Counted from the stretch's first letter, positions 36,570-44,824 are shown. The stretch: DNA of 64,000 nt from Methylibium sp035762065 (GCF_035762065.1 NZ_DASTPW010000016.1:1-64000); one strand, 5' to 3'. The notes: generated from the letters alone by a model not told the origin. A program made the numbers and translations.

Positions 36570-37082
36570 TCATATCGGCTTGAAATGCTCGAAGGGTTCG
36601 CGACAAGACGAGCAGCGGTACATGGCCTTGCACGCGGTCGAGCCGAAAGCGGAGAGGCGCTCGGTCATCAGGCTCGCGCAGCGCGGGCAGGCGACGGCTT
36701 GCGCGCGGCGGCCAATGAAGCGGATCGGAGTCGCGTCTTCATGCACGACCGGCCCGGGCGGCGCGATGCCGTAGTCGGCCAGCTTGCGCCTGCCTTCGGC
36801 GCTGATCCAGTCCGAGGTCCATGCCGGCGCGCGCCGCAGCGACACGCGCGTCGGGCCGAGGCCGGCGGCGTCGAGGGCCGCGATCACGTCCTGCTCGATC
36901 GCTTCGGTCGCGGGGCAGCCGGAGTAGGTCGGCGTGAGCACGACCTCGAGCGCGTCGCCGTGATCAAGCACTTCCCGCACGAGACCGAGGTCGCGCACCG
37001 AGAGCGCGGGCACTTCGGGGTCGAGCACGGTGTCGAGCACCGACCACGCCCGCTCGGCGCGGCTCGCGATCGCGAGGCTCAC
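36570..37082 (-). CDS. paaD: Phenylacetyl-CoA epoxidase assembly protein PaaD
   Basis: A 170-residue protein required for epoxidase activity, probably in metal-centre maturation. The N-terminal MIP18/DUF59 domain has VLDTVLDPEVPALSVRDLGL and LTPTYSGCPATEAIEQDV. The C-terminal zinc ribbon has CPRCASLM and YRCSSCREPFEHFKP, two Cys pairs. The start is GTG 37082, overlapping the stop of paaC (GTGA). Confidence 0.95.
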   Translation of the reverse strand: MSLAIASRAERAWSVLDTVLDPEVPALSVRDLGLVREVLDHGDALEVVLTPTYSGCPATEAIEQDVIAALDAAGLGPTRVSLRRAPAWTSDWISAEGRRKLADYGIAPPGPVVHEDATPIRFIGRRAQAVACPRCASLMTERLSAFGSTACKAMYRCSSCREPFEHFKPI

Positions 37083-37864
37083 CACACGCCCCCGGGGAAG
37101 GCGCGTTGCAGGTGCTGCATTTCCGCGAGCATGCGGCCCATGTGCTCGGTGTGCACGCCCCGCTTGCCGGTGCTGCGGAAGGCGGTGCTCTGCGGCATCG
37201 CCAGGCCGGCCTCGTCGAGCAGCGACTGCATCCGCGACATCCAGGCTTCGCGCAGCGAAGACCACCGCGGGCCGAGTCCTTGCGCTTCGGCCGCCGCGTC
37301 GATCGCGTCGTCGTCGAACAGCTCTTCGACGTAGGGCCACAGCGCAGCGAGCGCCGCGACGCTGCGGCGCCTCGATTCCTCCGTGCCGAGGCCGAGCCGC
37401 ACGACCCAGTCGCCCGCGTGCTGCTCGTGGTAGCGCGCTTCCTTCACCGCCTTGCCCGCGATCGCGGCGAGTTCGGCGTCGCCCGAATCGGCGAGCCGCT
37501 CCCACAGCAGCTTCAGCAGCGTCGCGACCATGGCGCAGCGAAGCATCGTGTGGGCGAAGTCGCCGTCTCTCGGCCCACCGGGCAGTTCGACGAGCGACGG
37601 GTTGCGGTAGTCGCGCTCGTCGCGCAGGAAGGCGAGCTGGTCCTCGTCATGCCCGCCGCCTTCGACCGCGCCGGCATGCGCCAGCACCGCGCGCGCCTGG
37701 CCGAGCAGGTCGAGCGCCATGTTCGACAACGCGATGTCCTCTTCGAGGATCGGCGCGTGACCGCACCATTCGGCGAGGCGCTGCGCGTGGATCAGGCAGG
37801 TGTCGCCGATGCGCAGCAGGTAGTGCAGCGCGGGGCGGTCGTCGAGTTCGATCGAGGCTTGCAT
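37079..37864 (-). CDS. paaC: Phenylacetyl-CoA epoxidase structural subunit PaaC
   Basis: A 261-residue ferritin-like helical subunit that pairs with PaaA but lacks a functional diiron site. It begins LHYLLRIGDTCLIHAQRLAE and has EDIALSNMALDLLGQARAVL, the LAFLRDERDYRNPSLVELP stretch and AVKEARYHEQHAGDWVVRLG. The length matches the family. It follows paaB by 9 bases and overlaps paaD. Confidence 0.96.
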   Translation of the reverse strand: MQASIELDDRPALHYLLRIGDTCLIHAQRLAEWCGHAPILEEDIALSNMALDLLGQARAVLAHAGAVEGGGHDEDQLAFLRDERDYRNPSLVELPGGPRDGDFAHTMLRCAMVATLLKLLWERLADSGDAELAAIAGKAVKEARYHEQHAGDWVVRLGLGTEESRRRSVAALAALWPYVEELFDDDAIDAAAEAQGLGPRWSSLREAWMSRMQSLLDEAGLAMPQSTAFRSTGKRGVHTEHMGRMLAEMQHLQRAFPGGVW

Positions 37865-37873
37865 CGCTTCGGC

Positions 37874-38242
37874 TCACATGTGATCGACCGAGCCGGGCAG
37901 CTCGTAGAAGGTCGGGTGCCGGTAGACCTTGTCCTCCATCGGGTCGAAGTACATGGCCTTGTCGCCGGGGTCGCTCGCGACGATCTGGTCCGAGCGCACC
38001 ACCCAGATGCTGCTGCCTTCCTGCCGGCGCGTGTAGACCTCGCGCGCCAGCTGGATCGCGAGCTTGGCGTCGGCCGCATGCAGGCTGCCGCAGTGCTTGT
38101 GATCGAGGCCGGCCTTGCTGCGCACGAACACTTCCCACAGCGGCCACTCGGCTCCCGCGGAGCCGGTGGCCCGGGGCCGCAACGGGCCCGACCCCTCCCC
38201 GTCCCTCTCCTGTCCAGCGGAAGGTGATGTGTCGTTCGTCAT
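37874..38242 (-). CDS. paaB: Phenylacetyl-CoA epoxidase subunit PaaB, with N-terminal extension
   Basis: A 122-residue protein; PaaB is usually ~95. The family core starts near residue 33 (WPLWEVFVRSKAGLDHKHCG) and ends in YRHPTFYELPGSVDHM. The first ~32 residues are Gly/Arg/Ser/Pro-rich (GEGSGPLRPRATGSAGA) and unlike PaaB; no in-frame ATG or GTG start follows them before the core. The ATG overlaps the paaA stop (ATGA), so the extension is probably translated. PaaB bridges the PaaAC heterodimers of the epoxidase. Confidence 0.93.
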   Translation of the reverse strand: MTNDTSPSAGQERDGEGSGPLRPRATGSAGAEWPLWEVFVRSKAGLDHKHCGSLHAADAKLAIQLAREVYTRRQEGSSIWVVRSDQIVASDPGDKAMYFDPMEDKVYRHPTFYELPGSVDHM

Positions 38243-39237
38243 GCGGCCTCCCGCTCGATGCGGCGCGCATGGGCGTCGGCCGCCTCGCGCACCCAGGCAC
38301 CGTCGTCCCAGGCCTTCACGCGGGCCGCGAGCCGCTCGCGGTTGCACGGCCCGTCGCCGCCGATCACGCGCCAGAACTCGGCCCAGTCGATCGCGCCGAA
38401 GTCCCAGTGCTGGCGCGCTTCGTTCCACTTCAAGTCGGGATCGGGCAGCGCGACGCCGAGCACCTTGGCCTGCTCGACCGCGGCATCGACGAACTTCTGC
38501 CGCAGCTCGTCGTTCGAATGGCGCTTGATACCCCAGCGCATGCTCTGCGCGCTGTTCGGCGATTGATCGTCGGGCGGGCCGAACATCATCACCGAGGGCC
38601 ACCACCAGCGGTTCACCGCGTCCTGCACCATCGCGCGCTGCGCGTCGGTGCCCTTCGTCATCATCACGAGCAGGCTCTCGAAGCCCTGGCGCTGATGGAA
38701 ACTTTCCTCGCGGCAGATGCGGATCATCGCCCTGGCATACGGCGCGTAGGAGCAGCGGCAGATCGGCACCTGGTTCATGATCGCCGCGCCGTCGACCAGC
38801 CACCCGATCGCGCCCACGTCCGCCCAGCTGAGCGTCGGGTAGTTGAAGATGGAGCTGTACTTGGCGCGGCCGGTGTGCAGCGCCGCGAGCATCTGGTCGC
38901 GCGAGGTGCCGAGCGTCTCGGCCGCCGAATAGAGGTAGAGCCCGTGACCCGCCTCGTCCTGCACTTTCGCAAGCAGGATGGTCTTGCGCTTGAGCGTCGG
39001 CGCGCGGGTGATCCAGTTGCCCTCGGGCAGCATGCCCACGATCTCCGAATGCGCGTGCTGGCTGATCTGCCGCACCAGCGTCTTGCGGTAGTGCTCGGGC
39101 ATCCAGTCCTTGGCTTCGATGAAGTCGCCGGCGTCGATGCGGGCGTCGAAGCGCGCTTCGAGCTGCGCTTCCTCGGCCGAGCGGACGGCCTTCGGCGCGG
39201 CGTCCTTGCCCATCGTGTCCATCGCTTGCGTGTACAT
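38239..39237 (-). CDS. paaA: Phenylacetyl-CoA epoxidase catalytic subunit PaaA
   Basis: Forms the 1,2-epoxide of phenylacetyl-CoA at a diiron centre. It has 332 residues of ferritin-like helices. Metal-ligand segments include LLAKVQDEAGHGLYLYSAAE and RICREESFHQRQGFESLLVM. WWWPSVMMFGPPDD and MRWGIKRHSNDELRQKF are characteristic of PaaA. The ATG at 39237 (MYTQAMDTMGKD) is chosen; paaK ends 10 bases upstream. Confidence 0.97.
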   Translation of the reverse strand: MYTQAMDTMGKDAAPKAVRSAEEAQLEARFDARIDAGDFIEAKDWMPEHYRKTLVRQISQHAHSEIVGMLPEGNWITRAPTLKRKTILLAKVQDEAGHGLYLYSAAETLGTSRDQMLAALHTGRAKYSSIFNYPTLSWADVGAIGWLVDGAAIMNQVPICRCSYAPYARAMIRICREESFHQRQGFESLLVMMTKGTDAQRAMVQDAVNRWWWPSVMMFGPPDDQSPNSAQSMRWGIKRHSNDELRQKFVDAAVEQAKVLGVALPDPDLKWNEARQHWDFGAIDWAEFWRVIGGDGPCNRERLAARVKAWDDGAWVREAADAHARRIEREAA

Positions 39238-39247
39238 GCAGGCTCTC

Positions 39248-40555
39248 CTACTTCTTGCGTTGGTCGATGACGCGCTTGGCCTTGCCGACCAGCGTGCGCT
39301 CGATGCTGTCGGGCGCGCCGACCACCACCGTGGTGCTGACGCCGACCATCGTCTTGATGCGTTCGCGCAACCAGCCGCCGATCGCGCCCGTGTCCTCGCC
39401 CGATGCGCCGGGCTGCAGCTCGCAGCGCACTTCGAGCTGGTCCAGCGCACCCTCGCGGCTCACGACGAGCTGGTACTGCCCCGACAGCTTCTCGTGCTGC
39501 AGCACGATCTCCTCGATCTGCGTCGGGAAGACGTTGACGCCGCGGATGATCAGCATGTCGTCGCTGCGGCCGACGATCTTGCCGATGCGCCGGAAGCTGC
39601 GCGAGGTGGGCGGCAGAAGGCGCGTGAGGTCGCGCGTGCGGTAGCGGACGATCGGCAGCGCCTCCTTGGTCAGCGAGGTGAAGACCAGCTCGCCCTCCTC
39701 GCCGTCGGGCAGCACGCGGCCGGTCTCGGGATCGACGATCTCGGGGTAGAAGTGGTCTTCCCACACCACCGGGCCGTCCTTCGATTCGATGCATTCGCTC
39801 GCGACGCCCGGGCCCATCACTTCGGAGAGGCCGTAGATGTCGACCGCGTCGAGCCCCGCGCTCGCTTCGATGTCGCGACGCATCGCTTCCGTCCAGGGCT
39901 CGGCGCCGAAGATGCCGACCTTCAGCGACGACTCGCGCGCATCGAGCCCCCGGCGCGCGAACTCCTCGACGATCACCTGCATGTAGCTCGGCGTGACCAT
40001 GATGATGTCGGGCTCGAAGTCGCGGATCAGCGCGACCTGCTTCTCGGTCTGCCCGCCCGACATCGGAATCACCGTGCAGCCGAGCCGCTCCGCGCCGTAG
40101 TGCGCGCCGAGGCCGCCGGTGAACAGGCCGTAGCCGTAGGCGACGTGCACCAGGTCGCCGGCCCGGCCACCGGCCGCGCGGATCGAGCGCGCGACGAGAT
40201 CGGCCCAGGTCGAGATGTCGTTCGCGGTGTAGCCGACCACCGTCGGCTTGCCGGTCGTGCCCGACGAGGCGTGCACCCGCACCAGCTGCTCGCGCGGCAC
40301 CGCGAACATGCCGAAGGGATAGTTGTCGCGCAGATCGTTCTTCACCGTGAACGGAAACCTCGCGAGGTCGTCGAGGCTTTCCAGATCCTCGGGCCGCATG
40401 CCGTGCGCGTCGAAGGTCTTGCGGTAGTGCGCGACGTTCTCGTACGCCCGCGCGAGCGTCGCGCGCAGCCGCCGCAACTGCAGCGCGGCGATCTCGTCGC
40501 GGCTCGCAGTCTCGATCGGCTCGAGTTCGCCGGCAGCGGGTTGCTTCACGGGCAT
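39248..40555 (-). CDS. paaK: Phenylacetate-CoA ligase
   Basis: Activates phenylacetate to phenylacetyl-CoA with ATP, the entry step. It has 435 residues of the ANL adenylate-forming family. The ATP loop is RVHASSGTTGKPTVVGYT (~94-111); YGLFTGGLGAHYGAERLG, VDIYGLSEVMGPGVASECIE and RTRDLTRLLPP follow; the C-terminal lid has GRSDDMLIIRGVNVFPTQIE and ends in a Lys-rich tail with the catalytic Lys region VGKAKRVIDQRKK. It is the first gene of the minus-strand cluster and is divergent from paaY. Confidence 0.97.
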   Translation of the reverse strand: MPVKQPAAGELEPIETASRDEIAALQLRRLRATLARAYENVAHYRKTFDAHGMRPEDLESLDDLARFPFTVKNDLRDNYPFGMFAVPREQLVRVHASSGTTGKPTVVGYTANDISTWADLVARSIRAAGGRAGDLVHVAYGYGLFTGGLGAHYGAERLGCTVIPMSGGQTEKQVALIRDFEPDIIMVTPSYMQVIVEEFARRGLDARESSLKVGIFGAEPWTEAMRRDIEASAGLDAVDIYGLSEVMGPGVASECIESKDGPVVWEDHFYPEIVDPETGRVLPDGEEGELVFTSLTKEALPIVRYRTRDLTRLLPPTSRSFRRIGKIVGRSDDMLIIRGVNVFPTQIEEIVLQHEKLSGQYQLVVSREGALDQLEVRCELQPGASGEDTGAIGGWLRERIKTMVGVSTTVVVGAPDSIERTLVGKAKRVIDQRKK

Positions 40556-40588
40556 GGGCGCCTCCTTGACCGGCCTTCACAGAGTACT

Positions 40589-40602
40589 ACCGACCGGTCG
40601 GT
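40589..40602. promoter_or_regulatory. paaR: Perfect 14-bp palindrome, candidate PaaR operator
   Basis: ACCGACCGGTCGGT is an exact palindrome lying 34 bases upstream of the paaK start, in the paaK/paaY divergent gap. TetR-type operators are short perfect palindromes of this kind, and a paaR gene is in the operon. No second copy was seen upstream of other genes in the cluster. Confidence 0.65.
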
Positions 40603-40704
40603 CGATGTTAGGATCCACCTCGCTTCGGCGCAAGGCCAACCCGTTCGGGGCTTACCCGCGACTGCACCTGCACCCTCCGCCAGCGTCGTTTCCCGGAGCC
40701 GACC

Positions 40705-41307
40705 ATGCCCAGCTATTCGATCGAAGGCGTGATCCCGGTCGTCGACCCGAGCGCCTACGTGCACCCGACCGCGGTGCTGATCGGCGACGTGATCGTCGGG
40801 CCGCGCTGCTACGTGGGCCCGAACGCGTGCCTGCGCGGCGACTTCGGCCGCATCGTGCTCAAGGAAGGCGCGAACGTGCAGGACACCTGCGTCGTGCACG
40901 GCTTTCCGGCGCAGGACACCGTCGTCGAAGAGAACGGCCACGTCGGCCATGGCGCGGTGCTGCACAGCTGCGTCGTGCGACGCGATGCGCTGGTCGGCAT
41001 GAACGCGGTGGTGATGGACGAAGCCGAGGTCGGCGAGCGCGCGATCGTCGCGGCCTGCGCCTTCGTGCCGGCGGGCATGCGCGTGCCGCCGGCGACCCTG
41101 GTGGCCGGGCTGCCGGCGAAGGTCATGCGGGCGCTGCGCGACGAAGAGATCGCATGGAAGCGCGCCGGCACCGAGGTCTACCAGACCCTGACGCGGCGCT
41201 GCCGCGCCTCGATGCGCGAGGTCCAGCCGCTGGCCGCGCCCGAGGCCGACCGCGCGCGGGTCGACGCGCCCGACTACCCCTCGTTGATCGCCAGCAAGCG
41301 CGAGTGA
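40705..41307 (+). CDS. paaY: PaaY, gamma-carbonic-anhydrase-like hexapeptide-repeat protein
   Basis: A 200-residue left-handed beta-helix protein with repeated hexapeptides (AYVHPTAVLIGDVIVGPRCY, then GVNA-like turns in ACLRGDFGRIVLKEGANVQD). Zinc ligands are the His residues in CVVHGFPAQ and ENGHVGHGAVLH. PaaY proteins act as thioesterases that remove dead-end CoA thioesters in the phenylacetate pathway. It is divergent from paaK with the palindromic site between them. Confidence 0.93.
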   Translation: MPSYSIEGVIPVVDPSAYVHPTAVLIGDVIVGPRCYVGPNACLRGDFGRIVLKEGANVQDTCVVHGFPAQDTVVEENGHVGHGAVLHSCVVRRDALVGMNAVVMDEAEVGERAIVAACAFVPAGMRVPPATLVAGLPAKVMRALRDEEIAWKRAGTEVYQTLTRRCRASMREVQPLAAPEADRARVDAPDYPSLIASKRE

Positions 41308-41407
41308 CGCGCTCGCCCTTCGCGCCGCCGAGTGCGCCGCGTCGACCCGCCCGCCCGAGCCGCCGACGGGTGCGAGGCCGCCGCGAACCGCACGTCGCCC
41401 GCGCGGC

Positions 41408-42820
41408 TCACCGCGGCGGCACGGCCACCGGCAGCGTCAGGCTCACGCGCAGGCCACCAAGCGGCGCATCGTCGAGTACCAGAGCGCCTGCGCTCAGGCG
41501 CACCAGCTGATCGGCGATCGCGAGGCCCAGTCCGCTGCCGGGCTGGGTCTCGTCGAGTCGCCGGCCGCGCTGCAGGGCCTCGGCGCGCCGCTGTGGCGCG
41601 ATGCCCGGGCCGTCATCGTCGATGTTGAGGCGAAGGCAGCGCTGCGCGTCGTCGGCCACGATCGCGACGCTCACGCGGCGGCGCGCCCAGCGGAACGCGT
41701 TGTCGAGCAGATTGCCCAGCAACTCGTGCAGCACTTCGGCTTCGATCGCCACGGCGGGCGGCGAGGCAGCGCCCGAACGCTCGACCTCGATGCCTCGATC
41801 GGCGTGCAGCCGCTGCAAGGTTCGCAGCAGCGCATCGACGACGGCGGGCGCATCGCTGCGCCGATCGCCGCTGCGCCCCGCGGCCCGGGTCGTCGCGGTG
41901 GCGCGCGCGCGGGCCAGGTGCAGCTCGACCTGGCGCTCGATCTGCAGCAGCTGGCCGCGCAAGCCCGCGCCTTCGTCGCCGCTCCAACCCGCCGCGGCGT
42001 TGCGCAGCACGGCCAACGGTGTCTTGAGCGCATGCGCCAGGTTGCCGCCGTGCTCGCGCGCCTGGCTCACGAGCCGGTCGTTGTCGGCCAGCATCGCGTT
42101 GAGGTCGTCCACCAGCGGCTGGACCTCGATCGGGAAGCGGCCCTCCAGCGTGCGCGCATGACCGGCGCGCAAGCCGGCCAGCGCCTGCTGCAAGCGCGCG
42201 AGCGGCGCCAGGCCGAGCCGCACCTGCAACCAGCATGCGGCCCACAGCGACACGGCCAGCGCACCGAGCGCCAGCGCGACCGTGCGGGCGAAGTCGCGCG
42301 TCATGCTCTCGAGTCGCGAAGCGTCGAGCGCGACGGCCACGACCAGCGGCCGCTCCCAGCCGCCCAGCTCCGCCCGCCGCGCCCAGACCGCGAGCGGTTG
42401 CCGTTGCGGGCCGAGCGCGTCGTGGCGGCCGATGCCGGGGTCGGTCGGGCGCGCCAGAGACTGGTTCAGTGATGCCGGGGGCTGCGTGTCCCACCACGAC
42501 CGCGACCGCAGCGGCGATGCCGAACCATCGGCGACCCACCAGTACGCGCCGCCGTAGGGACGCCGGAAGGCATCGTCGGCCGGCTCGCCGCTCAAGCGCA
42601 GGGCAGCGCCGCCGTCGGCGGTGCGCTGCACCTCCAGCGCGGCGGCCAGGGCATCGAGCGGCTGGGCGGCGCGTGCCGCAAGTTCCTGACCGGCGTGGTG
42701 GCGGAACAGGGCCACGAGCAGCAAGCCGACCGCGAACAGCGCCAGCGCGATCCACAGCGCCGCGGCCGACAGCAGCCGGCGGTGCAGCGAGCCGCCGCCG
42801 GATGTGACCCTGGAGCTCAC
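41408..42820 (-). CDS. Sensor histidine kinase, PhoQ-like
   Basis: A 470-residue inner-membrane kinase. TM1 is at ~16-38 and TM2 at ~180-200, enclosing a ~140-residue periplasmic domain with aromatic-rich RRPYGGAYWWVADG and WWDTQPPASLN. A HAMP linker follows, then the dimerisation helix with phospho-His in GGNLAHALKTPLAVLRNA, and the ATPase domain with ELLGNLLDNAFRWAR (N box), DDGPGIAPQRR (G1) and GSGLGLAIADQLV (G2). The start is GTG 42820, overlapping the stop of the response regulator (GTGA). The ligand is unknown. Confidence 0.93.
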   Translation of the reverse strand: MSSRVTSGGGSLHRRLLSAAALWIALALFAVGLLLVALFRHHAGQELAARAAQPLDALAAALEVQRTADGGAALRLSGEPADDAFRRPYGGAYWWVADGSASPLRSRSWWDTQPPASLNQSLARPTDPGIGRHDALGPQRQPLAVWARRAELGGWERPLVVAVALDASRLESMTRDFARTVALALGALAVSLWAACWLQVRLGLAPLARLQQALAGLRAGHARTLEGRFPIEVQPLVDDLNAMLADNDRLVSQAREHGGNLAHALKTPLAVLRNAAAGWSGDEGAGLRGQLLQIERQVELHLARARATATTRAAGRSGDRRSDAPAVVDALLRTLQRLHADRGIEVERSGAASPPAVAIEAEVLHELLGNLLDNAFRWARRRVSVAIVADDAQRCLRLNIDDDGPGIAPQRRAEALQRGRRLDETQPGSGLGLAIADQLVRLSAGALVLDDAPLGGLRVSLTLPVAVPPR

Positions 42821-43482
42821 GGCCCGGCTCCGTCCACGCGCCAGCCGATGCCGCGCACCGTGGTGATGAAACCTTCCGGCAGCTTGCGGCGCAGCCGTGC
42901 GACGAAGACGTCCAGCGTGTTGCTGTCGCGGTCTGCGTCCTGGCCGTAGACATGCTCGGCCAGTTCACCCCGGTCCACCGACCGCCCCCGTTGATGCATG
43001 AGGTAGGCGAGCACGCGGTACTCGTGGGCCGTCAGCGCCACCGCCTGGCCGCCGACGTCGAGCGTGCAGGCCCGGGTGTCGAGCGCGACGTCGCCCTGCT
43101 GCAGCACCGGGCTGGCCAGGCCGGCGCTGCGGCGGATCAGCGCACGCAGGCGCGACAGCAGCTCCTCCATCTGAAAGGGCTTGGCGAGGTAGTCGTCGGC
43201 GCCGGCATCGATGCCCTGCACCTTCTCCTGCCAGCTCGCGCGCGCCGTCAGCAGCAGCACCGGTCGGTCGACGCGGGCGCGGCGCCAGGCGGCCAGGACG
43301 CTCAGGCCGTCGCGGCCCGGCAGGCCGATGTCGAGGACGACGGCGTCGTAGGCCTCGACGCACCCGAGGTGTTCCCCGTCGATGCCGTTGTCGGCCAGGT
43401 CGACCGCGTAGCCGGCGGCCTGGAGCGCGGCGTGCAACTGCCGGCCGAGTTGCGGCTCGTCCTCGACGACGAGCAGCCTCAT
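42817..43482 (-). CDS. OmpR/PhoB-family response regulator, PhoP-like
   Basis: A 221-residue protein: receiver domain (~1-115) with LLVVEDEPQLGRQL, phospho-Asp in AVVLDIGLPGRDG, and LLTARASWQEKVQGIDAGAD-type switch region; C-terminal winged helix (~125-218) with TAHEYRVLAYLMHQRGRSVD and NTLDVFVARLRRKL. It is co-translated with the upstream PepSY gene and downstream kinase gene through ATGA and GTGA overlaps. Its probable binding sites are the direct repeats at 43925-43970. Confidence 0.95.
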   Translation of the reverse strand: MRLLVVEDEPQLGRQLHAALQAAGYAVDLADNGIDGEHLGCVEAYDAVVLDIGLPGRDGLSVLAAWRRARVDRPVLLLTARASWQEKVQGIDAGADDYLAKPFQMEELLSRLRALIRRSAGLASPVLQQGDVALDTRACTLDVGGQAVALTAHEYRVLAYLMHQRGRSVDRGELAEHVYGQDADRDSNTLDVFVARLRRKLPEGFITTVRGIGWRVDGAGP

Positions 43483-43862
43483 CGGCCTGCACCGCCCGGT
43501 GCGACGAGCACCGCGGGCGAGCGGCGGAAGACGGTTTCCAGCCGGGCGCCCTTCAGCTCGCGCCATTGGCCGTCGTGGGCGTCGACCTCGATCTCCAGCC
43601 GGCGGCCGTCGGGCAGCTGCCAGCGGATCTCGTAGACGGTGATGCCGTCGTCGTCGTCCAGTTCGGCGTCGAGAAGTCGGCCCGGGATCACCGCGTCGAT
43701 CCGGTCGATGATCGTGGCGAGCGCCAGGATGCGTCCCCCCTCGCGTGCACCGAGGGCCCGCGCACCTTCGTCACGACCGGATCCGGCGACGCCCGGCACG
43801 GCCGCCATCGAGGCGCCGACCGCGAGCAGCGTCGCCGCGAGCACGCGGCGGGGCCGGCTCAT
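43479..43862 (-). CDS. PepSY-domain periplasmic protein
   Basis: A 127-residue protein with a signal peptide (MSRPRRVLAATLLAVGASM, cleavage near residue 27). The mature part is one PepSY domain: ILALATIIDRIDAVIPGRLL, then DGITVYEIRWQLPDGRRLEI and EVDAHDGQW. PepSY domains are thought to inhibit proteases or modulate sensor kinases. It is the first gene of the PepSY-regulator-kinase operon. The ATG at 43862 is chosen to give a clean signal peptide; 43898 is an alternative. Confidence 0.85.
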   Translation of the reverse strand: MSRPRRVLAATLLAVGASMAAVPGVAGSGRDEGARALGAREGGRILALATIIDRIDAVIPGRLLDAELDDDDGITVYEIRWQLPDGRRLEIEVDAHDGQWRELKGARLETVFRRSPAVLVAPGGAGR

Positions 43863-43924
43863 CGTCAGACAACGTCGGGTCGGCTTGGCTTCAAGCATCG
43901 CGTCGGACCATGCCTCACGCACCG

Positions 43925-43970
43925 TGAACCTTCCATGAACGCCGGGACGTCGCCGTTCAGACTGCGTTCA
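43925..43970. promoter_or_regulatory. Mirrored pair of 11-bp-period direct repeats, candidate response-regulator boxes
   Basis: TGAAC at 43925-43929 and 43936-43940, then GTTCA at 43955-43959 and 43966-43970. Each pair has a 6-base spacer (11-bp period) and the two pairs are reverse complements around a 14-base centre. Tandem half-sites one helical turn apart are typical of OmpR/PhoB regulators. One pair points to each of the two divergent PepSY operons. Confidence 0.6.
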
Positions 43971-44023
43971 TGCGGCCGACGCGAGCATCGGCTTCCTGAT
44001 CCCTCACCGTGCAAGGAGCTTCC

Positions 44024-44320
44024 ATGAATCAATCACTGCTTCGCCGCCAAGCGGCTTCGTGTGCGGCGGCATTGCTGCTGGCGTTCGGCGCCGCGACCGC
44101 GGGCGCCCAGACGGCCGCGCCTGCTGCGATGGCGGCTCCGATGAACTTCCAGCAAGTCGTCGAACGGGTCGTGGCCAAGGGCTACAGCGACGTGCGCGAG
44201 GTCGAACGCAAGAGCGAGAAGCTGTACGAGGTGAGTGCGCGCGACGGCCAGGGCCGGCGCGTGGAACTGTATGTCGATGCTCGCAGCGGCGAGGTCCTGC
44301 GCGAAGAGGTGAAGCGATGA
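44024..44320 (+). CDS. PepSY-domain exported protein
   Basis: A 98-residue protein with a signal peptide (residues 1-28, ending TAGAQ) and a single PepSY domain (FQQVVERVVAKGYSDVREVE, then KLYEVSARDGQGRRVELYVD and ARSGEVLREEV). The start at 44024 is decided by the AAGGAG ribosome-binding site at 44013-44018; a GTG at 44009 lies upstream of it. It is divergent from, and probably under the same regulator as, the other PepSY gene. Its stop overlaps the next gene (ATGA). Confidence 0.9.
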   Translation: MNQSLLRRQAASCAAALLLAFGAATAGAQTAAPAAMAAPMNFQQVVERVVAKGYSDVREVERKSEKLYEVSARDGQGRRVELYVDARSGEVLREEVKR

Positions 44321-44781
44321 GCCGCCGCATGCGCCTGGCTCTGGGCGCCGGCGCGACCGTTGCGGCGGCGCTGTGGACGCTTGCGGCGATCACCGCCTGG
44401 TGGCTGCTCCAAGCCGCAGGCGCGGCACTCGAGGGCGGCTCGAGCGCCGCGACCGTGCAGGCCGTCACCGCATGGACCGAGCGTCCTTGGGTGCAGCACT
44501 GGCTCGATCCCGACGAGGCGGTCGCCCTGCGCGACGGCATCGACTGGCTGCTCGGCCTCGGCGGCGGGCCGGCCGTCTGGCTGGGCTCCGCGATGACGCT
44601 GCTCGGCGTGGCGCTGGTCCTGATCTGGGCCGGCGGCCTGGTGCTTGCGGCACTCCTGGCATGGGGCGCTCTCGCACTCGGACGTCGGCTGGTCGAAGGA
44701 TGGCGCAGCGGCGTTCGGTGGCGCTGGCTTCCCTTCGAGCGACAGGACGCGCACGCAAGCCCGCGACCGCTCGCGCCATGA
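44317..44781 (+). CDS. Small inner-membrane protein, unknown function
   Basis: A 154-residue protein co-translated with the PepSY gene. Two hydrophobic segments are clear: ~10-35 (LGAGATVAAALWTLAAITAW) and ~90-125 (WLGSAMTLLGVALVLIWAGG onward), the second long enough for a hairpin. The loop between them has a Trp/Asp-rich stretch (ERPWVQHWLDPDEAVALRDG). The C-terminus is basic and presumably cytoplasmic. I do not recognise the family; it may be an output or cofactor of the two-component system. Confidence 0.75.
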   Translation: MSRRMRLALGAGATVAAALWTLAAITAWWLLQAAGAALEGGSSAATVQAVTAWTERPWVQHWLDPDEAVALRDGIDWLLGLGGGPAVWLGSAMTLLGVALVLIWAGGLVLAALLAWGALALGRRLVEGWRSGVRWRWLPFERQDAHASPRPLAP

Positions 44782-44820
44782 AAAAACGGGCCAGCTCGGT
44801 GTGAGAGCTGGCCCGTCGTT
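44781..44820. terminator. Two-way rho-independent terminator
   Basis: A perfect 12-bp stem (44786-44797 with 44805-44816) with a 7-base loop. It has AAAAAA on its left, which gives a U-run for minus-strand tRNA-Arg transcripts, and CGTTCGTTT on its right for the PepSY operon. It should stop transcription from both sides. Confidence 0.88.
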
Positions 44821-44824
44821 CGTT

